Assembly: GCA_009746045.1 (NCBI GenBank)
Contig: RPFO01000165.1
Coordinates: forward strand, 6,370,189 to 6,411,403
DNA from: Mesostigma viride
Taxonomy: Eukaryota > Streptophyta > Mesostigmatophyceae > Mesostigmatales > Mesostigmataceae
DNA length: 41,215 nt
Reading direction: 5' to 3'
Shown here: positions 35,792-41,215 of the stretch, piece by piece
Layout of the letters: each line of letters begins with the position of its first letter
Numbering within the stretch: position 1 is the first letter of the stretch
Made by a program: the position numbers and the translations under genes
The notes under the pieces: generated by a model
Database searches by the model: none
What the model was told of the DNA's origin: nothing
The model's input: the letters and a program-made list of their open reading frames with translations, nothing else

Positions 35792-38182
35792 CTAGTTGAG
35801 CGACTCCGACACCACGTCCAGCGTGGTCGTGCCGATGGCGCCCATGCTGTTGCTGGAGGTGATCGTGTTCGGGGCCGGCTTCATGAGGGCGCGGCTGTGA
35901 GAGCCAGACCCTCGCACCTTGACGAGCTGCATGCTCTCGTCGCTGCCGATGCGGAATCCGTACGTGACGACCTGATCCGCGGCGTACATCTCCTTCCAAC
36001 CGTACAGCTGGGTGTTAGCGGCGGTGATGGCGGCGGCGTTCACGCGGACATCGTCGTACCAGATGGCATACCCGGCCTGGTTCTTGCCCGGTCCCAGGGT
36101 CAGCGTGGGGGAGGCGCCGACGTCCACGGAGGTGGCAATGACGGCGACCGAGGCGCCGTTCAAGTACACCATGGTCGAAGTGCCGTCACGGACCAGAGCC
36201 AGCGTGAAGGACTCTGTGCTCAGAATGCTATAGGTGCTCTCAGCGCTCGCGGTGCCGTCAGACACGGTGACGTGACCGGCGTTGGTGACCGTGACGGTGG
36301 TGGTGGCGCCGGCACCCGCGTACGACAGCAGAACGAGACCGTTGGCGACGGAGCTGGAAAGGTCGGCCTTGGGAGTGATCTTGGTGATGATGCTGAAGGT
36401 GCCGGTGGGCATCGACGACGCGCACGACCCGCTCTGGCTTCCGGAATCGTTGACCTTCAGCACACCATTGGAGACGGCCGCGCCACCGTTGAGGGTCACT
36501 ACCTTGGCACCCACCTCGGACGTGGTGCCGGAGGTGAACTCCCAGCGCGTGTCATCGGCACCGGAAGCGAGGGTCGACAGCAGGACGTTGGTGCCGGGGG
36601 CGTACCGGTCGGCCTGGGCGATGGTGCGGGAGAACAGCAGCTGCCCGCCCTCGAAATGCCAGTACGAACCGGTGTTGTCGCCCTTGTCCTGGGATGCCTC
36701 GCCCGCACCCATGTGCCAGGTCATGGCACGGGAGCCGTAGCTCGCGTTGCCGGCCATGAAGACACCGCCGGCGTCGGACTTGGTGTTGTCGGTGGCCCCG
36801 TTTCCGAGTGTCAGGGTCTTGTCCTCAATGCGGAGGTTGGTCTCGGTGGTGGTGACGCTGTTGAGTGGGCCATCTACCTGCAGCTCGCCGGTGATCTTGA
36901 TGATGCCGGACGTGGAGGTCAGCTGCAGGTCGCCGGCCGAGGTGGTGATCTTGCCACTGCCACCGGCGGTGGAGGTGAGCACGAGGTCCTTCTTGAGGTC
37001 GACGGAGACGGCGGCGTCCAGGGAGATGACATTGTTGGCGGTGGAGAGGGCGCTGTCGGTGAAGGTGACATCCTCGACGGACACGGTGCCGGCCGCGGAC
37101 GTGATTGAGAGGCTGTTGGCGCTGGTGCTGACGGTGTTGTCGGTGACCTTGACGTTCTCGAGGATGACGGACTTGGTGGCGCCGGCCGTGATGGAGATGT
37201 CAACATCGGTGGACGGGGCGAGGGCCGCGTCGGTGAACACGACATCCTCGACCTGCACGGTGCCGGCGGCGGACGCCAGAGTGAGGGCACCGGAAGAGGT
37301 GCTGACGGCATTGTCGGCGACGGTCACGTTCTCGAGGACGACGGAAGAGCCGGTGCCGGCAGTGATAGACAGGTCACCACTGGCGACGGTCAGGGCCGCG
37401 TCAGTGAACACGACATCCTCGACCTGCACGGTGCCAGCGGCGGACGTGAGGGAGAGACCATTGGCGGACGTGCTGACGGTGTTGTCAGTGACGGTCACGT
37501 TCTCGAGGACCACGGAGGAGGTGGCACCGGCGGTGATCGAGATGTTGGCATCCGAGGAGGCGGTGAGGGCGGAGTCGGTGAAGATGACGTTCTCCACCTG
37601 CACGGTGCCGGCGGCGGACGCCAGCGTAAGGGCGCCGGCGGAGGTGTCGACCGCTCCATCAGTGAACGTGACGTTCTCGACCTGCACAGTCCCCGACTGG
37701 GCGGCGAGGGTGAGGGTGCCGGACGACGTGCTGACGGCGTTGTCGGTGACGGTGACGCCCTCCACGACGACGGAGGAGGTGGCACCCGCGGAGAGCACGA
37801 GACTGGTGTCAGTGGCGGGCGCCATCTGGTTGTTGGTGAACACCACATCCTCGACGCGCACGCTCTGGGCCGCGGCGAGGGACAGCACGTTGTTGGCGGT
37901 GGAGATGTCGCTTCCGTCAATCTGCACTGCCTCAATCTGGGCTGCCCCGGAGAAGTCCAGCGCGCCGACCGTCAGGGTCCCGGAGATGTTGGTGTTGCCG
38001 AGGACGGTGACGAGCTTGGAGACACTGGATCCCTGTCCGGCATTGGGCTTGATGACGATCTTGTCCTGCGCCTGGATGGTGAGGTCCTTGACACTCGCGC
38101 CGGTCGCGGTGTCTCCCAGGATCTCGTTCGCGAGCACACGGCGCAACTTCGAGGCTCCGAGGTTTTCGCAGAGGGTGGCCAT
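35792..38182 (-). CDS. Fibre-like virion protein with beta repeats and LamG-type C-terminus
   Basis: 796 residues, intact. The N-terminal block (ILGDTATGASVKDLTIQAQD) is shared with the 25300 gene and may anchor the fibre. Residues about 85-420 hold a dozen repeats of roughly 30 residues, of the type GTVQVENVTFTDGAV then STSSGTLTLA, predicted as a beta-helix or trimeric fibre shaft. Next come a KDLVLTSTAGGSGKITTS stretch, NLRIEDKTLTLGNG and MTWHMGAGEASQDKG, then a concanavalin/LamG-like jelly roll with SIITKITP, MVYLNGASV and IWYDDVRV. It ends with the same block as its paralog (LYGWKEMYAADQVVTYGFRI). Such proteins decorate giant-virus capsids and may bind host glycans. Promoter candidate: CTATACTATAC just upstream. 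Confidence 0.85.
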   Translation of the reverse strand: MATLCENLGASKLRRVLANEILGDTATGASVKDLTIQAQDKIVIKPNAGQGSSVSKLVTVLGNTNISGTLTVGALDFSGAAQIEAVQIDGSDISTANNVLSLAAAQSVRVEDVVFTNNQMAPATDTSLVLSAGATSSVVVEGVTVTDNAVSTSSGTLTLAAQSGTVQVENVTFTDGAVDTSAGALTLASAAGTVQVENVIFTDSALTASSDANISITAGATSSVVLENVTVTDNTVSTSANGLSLTSAAGTVQVEDVVFTDAALTVASGDLSITAGTGSSVVLENVTVADNAVSTSSGALTLASAAGTVQVEDVVFTDAALAPSTDVDISITAGATKSVILENVKVTDNTVSTSANSLSITSAAGTVSVEDVTFTDSALSTANNVISLDAAVSVDLKKDLVLTSTAGGSGKITTSAGDLQLTSTSGIIKITGELQVDGPLNSVTTTETNLRIEDKTLTLGNGATDNTKSDAGGVFMAGNASYGSRAMTWHMGAGEASQDKGDNTGSYWHFEGGQLLFSRTIAQADRYAPGTNVLLSTLASGADDTRWEFTSGTTSEVGAKVVTLNGGAAVSNGVLKVNDSGSQSGSCASSMPTGTFSIITKITPKADLSSSVANGLVLLSYAGAGATTTVTVTNAGHVTVSDGTASAESTYSILSTESFTLALVRDGTSTMVYLNGASVAVIATSVDVGASPTLTLGPGKNQAGYAIWYDDVRVNAAAITAANTQLYGWKEMYAADQVVTYGFRIGSDESMQLVKVRGSGSHSRALMKPAPNTITSSNSMGAIGTTTLDVVSESLN

Positions 38183-38218
38183 GGAGAACGTGTATAGTAT
38201 AGTTTTAGCTTTTTTTTT

Positions 38219-38725
38219 TCAACCGAAGCGAAAAATCGGATCACCTGCGTCTGGAGGCGAGCTCCAGCAAGATGGCAAACGTGTCCCCCCGAGGTCCAGA
38301 AGCTCCCTCGTGGGCGACGGTATCGCGTAGATCTCCACGGTGACGGTGGGCACGCTTACGAGGTGTGGCGTGAAGGCGGCGGAGTCGTCCATGGGCGATT
38401 GTGGCTGGTAGATCTCCACGCCGTTTGGGACGACGAAGAAGTGTGCCTTGCCGCCGAAGTAGTGCTTCTTGTTGGCCATCGCGGTGGGGATGGCGGTCTG
38501 CACTTTCTCCACCTCGCGGTCTCCCAGTTTGAGTCTGACCGCGCTCGTCGTCGTGGCGGTGGCGGGGATCTGGGCGTACACGACCCTGCATGTCTCCACG
38601 TTCAGCACCGGCGCCGGCAGCGTGAACGTGGTCTCCCCCGGCCTGTTGGTGCCGGTGATGAGAACGCGGTGGGTCATCTGGCCGGGCGCGAGCGAAAGGG
38701 GATTGGTCGCTTGAAGGTTGGACAT
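38219..38725 (-). CDS. Probable virion structural protein
   Basis: 168 residues. It is beta-rich and mostly uncharged, e.g. MTHRVLITGTNRPGETTFTL, VVYAQIPATATTTSAVRLKL and AHFFVVPNGVEIYQP. The C-terminal 20 residues are Pro/Ser-rich. It ends 36 bases before the fibre gene on the same strand, so it may be co-transcribed with it. Composition suggests a jelly-roll or fibre-associated protein. No family named. Confidence 0.65.
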   Translation of the reverse strand: MSNLQATNPLSLAPGQMTHRVLITGTNRPGETTFTLPAPVLNVETCRVVYAQIPATATTTSAVRLKLGDREVEKVQTAIPTAMANKKHYFGGKAHFFVVPNGVEIYQPQSPMDDSAAFTPHLVSVPTVTVEIYAIPSPTRELLDLGGTRLPSCWSSPPDAGDPIFRFG

Positions 38726-38747
38726 ATCTACTACCAGTACGGAGAGG

Positions 38748-39011
38748 TTAATTTAACACGAGCCGGGAGCAGACCTCGGTCGTGAACCAGTCCGAAAAAG
38801 AGATGTGGTCCGTCGGGGGGCACTCGAGTTTGTCCAGCTCGCCCACCGCCTTGTCGACCGCCTCCCTCACGACAGACCCCGGTAGATGCGTGATACGGTG
38901 GATGAACTTGTTGACCTCCTCTCGCTGGCTGTCCGTGATCTCTCCGCATATCATGGAGTCGGCCATCATCCCCTTGATAAAAACGTACACCAATTCTCGA
39001 ATCATCTTCAT
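38748..39011 (-). CDS. Small helical hypothetical protein
   Basis: 87 residues, alternating amphipathic helices (DSQREEVNKFIHRITHLPG, REAVDKAVGELDKLE). An internal ATG lies at 39005. Its start is one base away from the divergent start at 39013, leaving no room for a promoter outside coding DNA. Function unknown. Confidence 0.6.
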   Translation of the reverse strand: MKMIRELVYVFIKGMMADSMICGEITDSQREEVNKFIHRITHLPGSVVREAVDKAVGELDKLECPPTDHISFSDWFTTEVCSRLVLN

Positions 39012-39012
39012 A

Positions 39013-39390
39013 ATGGCGAAGAGAGATTATGTGGAGCGGTACGCGCACCTCGATTTCAAATCGGTGCCCCCACCGATGACGGCTAGGACGTGCGCGTGGC
39101 TGTCTCGCGTGTCCGGGGTTCCGCTCGACCGATTTAAACCTCACATCATAGTTGACAACCGCGTCATGGGCAATCAGTGCACGTCATCGCGCGCACTATC
39201 TACGGACCCGTTCGCCATGTGTACGGTGCGGCAGGGGGGGATTTACCCCCTCCCTCCCGACCACCCGTTTGCAGACGGTGCGCCTCTAACGGCGGAGGAA
39301 AAAAATGGGAGTGGAAAGTATACGGACGCAGCGGAATCATGTCGACGCCCCTATCATTCGCTTCAGAGCCCAATCAAAACCGAGTGGTGA
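39013..39390 (+). CDS. Hypothetical viral protein, 125 residues
   Basis: MAKRDYVERYAHLDFK onward, with SRVSGVPLDRFKPHIIVDN and IYPLPPDHPFADG. The open frame extends further upstream, but this ATG fits the divergent neighbour. The last 17 codons overlap the next gene in another frame, so the C-terminus may be off. No recognised domain. Confidence 0.55.
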   Translation: MAKRDYVERYAHLDFKSVPPPMTARTCAWLSRVSGVPLDRFKPHIIVDNRVMGNQCTSSRALSTDPFAMCTVRQGGIYPLPPDHPFADGAPLTAEEKNGSGKYTDAAESCRRPYHSLQSPIKTEW

Positions 39391-39611
39391 TCCTCAACGA
39401 CGCCTCCGCGTACCCGGGCGTGCCGACCGCCGACTCCACCTTCGACCCGTGGCTTAACGCCGGGTCGTACCATCGCGAGTTCTACGCCGTCCCCTCCGCC
39501 GTCGCCCCTAGCGGCTCCGGCACCGGCGTGGGGAACATGAAGTCGATTCTGGAGAGCATTTACTCGGACGACAACACGTCCAAGATCTTCCGCCGCACAC
39601 CCAAGTATTGA
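39339..39611 (+). CDS. Small hypothetical viral protein, 90 residues
   Basis: MSTPLSFASEPNQNRVVIL onward, ending IFRRTPKY. Pro/Ser/Gly-rich middle. It overlaps the previous gene by 52 bases. It may be a small virion protein; no family is recognised. Confidence 0.55.
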   Translation: MSTPLSFASEPNQNRVVILNDASAYPGVPTADSTFDPWLNAGSYHREFYAVPSAVAPSGSGTGVGNMKSILESIYSDDNTSKIFRRTPKY

Positions 39612-39651
39612 GCGTCGTCAAAAAATGTTCACAGGCATATCATAACGAGGC

Positions 39652-40096
39652 ATGTCTTGTACGGCATGGACCAAAACCGGAAACCGTTGCAGGAACAGAG
39701 CCACTCTTACGGGTACTGTAAATTGCACGGGGCGGCGGGCGGGGGGCGCCCATAGGGAGGAGGCACGGGGTGAGATCGTTCACATCGGACAGGGTGGGTG
39801 ATCACGCGAGGAGGTACATGAAGATGGTGGAGCCTCTCGTGAAGAAATACAGCGGGCACGGGGGCGGGACAGACGGTCGCAAATTCAGAGAGATGTTGCT
39901 GGACCAGTACGCGGCCCTGCAGACCCTGTCGACGCGACTGAAGCAGACGGGGGATGAGGTTTTAAGGAGACAGCCCGTCCGCCAAATGATAAAACGAGGC
40001 CAGCGCACGCCTGCCAGGAACCTGACCCACGCGGTGTCCGCCTCTCGCGTCCGGCCGCAATCGAGTGGGGCGCCGATGGGGTGGCTGGTCGGGTAG
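39652..40096 (+). CDS. Cys-motif protein, apparently split by two frameshifts
   Basis: A start at 39652 gives MSCTAWTKTGNRC, the first half of the C-x9-C motif. The matching second half (YGYCKLHG) is in another frame 39 bases on, and RRHGVRS, the box that follows the motif in sister genes, is in the third frame near 39760. From there a frame is open to 40096 (first ATG 39818), encoding a charged helical protein ending APMGWLVG. If read as one gene it is about 148 residues. The breaks may be errors in G/C-rich DNA or real decay. The 39818-40096 part alone is a safe reading frame of 92 residues. Confidence 0.5.
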
Positions 40097-40130
40097 ATAA
40101 TTATGCTTATAATACAAAGGCGATAACGAT

Positions 40131-40329
40131 GACTCTTTTCCCCCGTTCCCAGCACGCGTGCATCATCGGGGCCGACGATGCGTTCGAAGGCCCCGAGTAC
40201 GAATCGACCGCCAGTTCTCGCGCGAAGGAGGACGCATCATCGGGGGCACCCGTTCCTCCTGAAGAGGTCTTCGTACAGCACCAGGCCGTCCTCGAACCTC
40301 TTCGAATTGTTGCAGCCGTAGCAAAGTAG
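40131..40329 (+). CDS. Doubtful small frame antisense to the HNH gene
   Basis: 66 residues from ATG 40131, after an AT-rich leader. The first 35 residues (SQHACIIGADDAFEGPEYES) lie in the gap before the HNH gene; the rest runs antisense to it. It may be a short gene whose end is wrong, or no gene. Confidence 0.2.
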
Positions 40330-40566
40330 CTTGGTGTTGCCGCCGCAGTAACTCCTGTTCAGCGGGTCGATCTTGTCCAGGGATAGAGTGTCCTCCTTCG
40401 CCTTCCCGCGCAACACAAAGGGTTTGGCGCACAGCTCGCAGTACGGCGCGCGCAAGAACCTGTCGTACAGTTTCCTCACTTGCTCGGTGCCGAGACACGG
40501 CGCGACTCCGTCTTTAGCCATGCGCGCGTTGGCGTTCCTGGCGGACTTTGTTATGTACCTCCACAC
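40237..40566 (-). CDS. HNH endonuclease-like protein
   Basis: 109 residues from a GTG, or 94 from ATG 40521. CELCAKPF and LLCYGCNNSK give the paired CxxC zinc ligands. LSLDKIDPLNRSYCGGNTK carries the HNH core, with Lys at the first His position as in some viral HNH proteins and Asn in the middle. HNH proteins nick or cut DNA, as homing or repair enzymes. The frame is open upstream and overlaps the 40514-40933 gene. A length change in the C8 run near 40586 would fuse the two. Confidence 0.78.
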   Translation of the reverse strand: MWRYITKSARNANARMAKDGVAPCLGTEQVRKLYDRFLRAPYCELCAKPFVLRGKAKEDTLSLDKIDPLNRSYCGGNTKLLCYGCNNSKRFEDGLVLYEDLFRRNGCPR

Positions 40567-40933
40567 GGCATGTCTGCTCCGGGGGGGGCAGGATAGCAGG
40601 GGAGCGGTAGGGGCGAAAGGGGCGATGCGGCTTGCTCAGTCCGCACGCTTCTGCTCTCGACCTCGCCTCCATCCACTTTTTGCGCACGTCGGCTAGCGGC
40701 ATGTCGGCGCACTCGAGGCAGGTCCACACGCCCGGCGTGCTGAAAACCGCGGGCATAGGTGCCCCGGTATCAAACCGTATCCCCCTGCCGCACCGGGTGC
40801 ACCTCCCCGACCAGCGTCTGGTCGCTTCCAGTATAGGGAAAGGCCTCGCCTTTTTGCCCTGTTTCGCGTGCAAGTATCTCATTCGCGCGTTGTATTGCCT
40901 CACAATCGTGTCGATTCTGTCACTTATCAGCAT
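40514..40933 (-). CDS. Zinc-ribbon protein, possibly N-terminal part of the HNH protein
   Basis: 139 residues. CTRCGRGIRF and CLECADMP form two CxxC pairs about 30 residues apart, a likely zinc ribbon. Residues 1-40 are a basic helix. After the C8 run (about residue 116) the frame becomes unlike protein, while the HNH frame continues. A fused zinc-ribbon and HNH protein of about 230 residues is plausible. Confidence 0.65.
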   Translation of the reverse strand: MLISDRIDTIVRQYNARMRYLHAKQGKKARPFPILEATRRWSGRCTRCGRGIRFDTGAPMPAVFSTPGVWTCLECADMPLADVRKKWMEARSRAEACGLSKPHRPFRPYRSPAILPPPEQTCRVEVHNKVRQERQRAHG

Positions 40934-40996
40934 GTGGCTTCAACTTCCAACAGTTAATAAACATTTATTTCTCTTTCATACAGTGTATATTCGACC

Positions 40997-41215
40997 ATGT
41001 CTTTGTCAGGTGCGGTGTCAAAGCTCAGAGCCCTAACCGCGTTTAAACCCGCGCCCCTTCGTACGCCTAGCAACAAGCCCCTCGGTAAGGGCGTGACACC
41101 CGCGCCGGTACAGGGGGAGTCCATGATGTCCAGTCTAGCCAAGAGCGCGGCCGGGGCCGCCGTCGGCTTCGGCGTGTTCGAAGGCCTCGGGCCTTGTTCG
41201 GCGGGAATAAGAGCG
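40997..41215 (+). CDS. Probable small virion membrane protein, cut by window end
   Basis: The frame from ATG 40997 is open to the last base (73 residues visible). It starts MSLSGAVSKLRALTAF, then a basic Pro-rich section, then SAAGAAVGFGVFEGLG, which looks like a Gly/Ala-rich membrane segment. The leader has CATACAGTGTATATTCG, a plausible promoter. No family named. Confidence 0.55.
   Translation, partial: MSLSGAVSKLRALTAFKPAPLRTPSNKPLGKGVTPAPVQGESMMSSLAKSAAGAAVGFGVFEGLGPCSAGIRA

Noticed and set aside
35717-38330. Long plus-strand frames of 463 and 527 residues
   Set aside because: Antisense shadows of the intact 796-residue fibre gene.

Overview
The window joins two kinds of DNA. Bases 1-16109 look like eukaryotic nuclear DNA: few open frames, long GGT and AGG triplet arrays, minisatellites, and one recognisable gene of tandem zinc-ribbon (DUF4379-type) repeats. 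Bases 16110-41215 look like the end of a large DNA virus genome of the Nucleocytoviricota kind: tightly packed intronless genes on both strands, stop/start overlaps, an OTU protease, an HNH protein, a PD-(D/E)XK nuclease-like protein, two giant fibre-like proteins with LamG-type ends, many small Cys/His-motif proteins and a tRNA. The simplest reading is a giant endogenous viral element in a protist genome. A green alga is the best guess because such insertions are well known there, but nothing in the window proves the host lineage.

Host part. A segment of about 5 kb occurs twice in direct orientation (1-4628, cut by the window edge, and 10750-16109). Each copy carries the same minisatellites and triplet arrays in different copy numbers. 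Between the copies lie the zinc-ribbon gene (6144-8135), a 61-bp minisatellite that seems to have broken its 3' end, a degenerate tail of the same gene, a pyrimidine-rich tract, a tRNA-Pro-like relic and a CTCGTC array. The second copy stops abruptly at 16109, at a point where the first copy simply continues (4629 onward). This marks the virus insertion point.

Viral terminus. 16110-21258 is an almost perfect palindrome with no loop (centre 18684/18685; arms 2575 and 2574 bp, differing by five single-base indels, all but one in C/G runs). Each arm carries the same small genes, several membrane-like, plus a non-coding module dense in a motif of the type GAGAAGCCTATCC. A diverged third copy of that module lies just inside the palindrome (21455-22017). 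This is what a replicative head-to-head telomere junction of a hairpin-ended virus would look like, though a fold-back assembly artefact must be excluded.

Viral genes. From 22084 come a Cys-motif protein, the nuclease-like protein, two tandem paralogs ending in Cys/His motifs, a fibre gene in four reading-frame pieces, then a long minus-strand block (35533 down to 28005) of Cys-motif proteins, a small membrane protein, RW/GxC-motif proteins and the OTU protease. A tRNA-Ile(UAU) follows, then an intact 796-residue fibre gene, a probable virion protein, several small proteins, the HNH protein and a gene cut by the window end. At least eight genes are split by what behave as single-base indels, many in C/G runs. 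This may be sequence error or real decay, and it affects every gene-length call.

Functional themes I infer are virion surface (fibres, small membrane proteins), DNA transactions (nuclease-like, HNH), ubiquitin or host-interaction functions (OTU, a P(S/T)AP late-domain-like array) and a modular family of proteins tagged by a C-x9-C-x8-10-C-x2-H motif.
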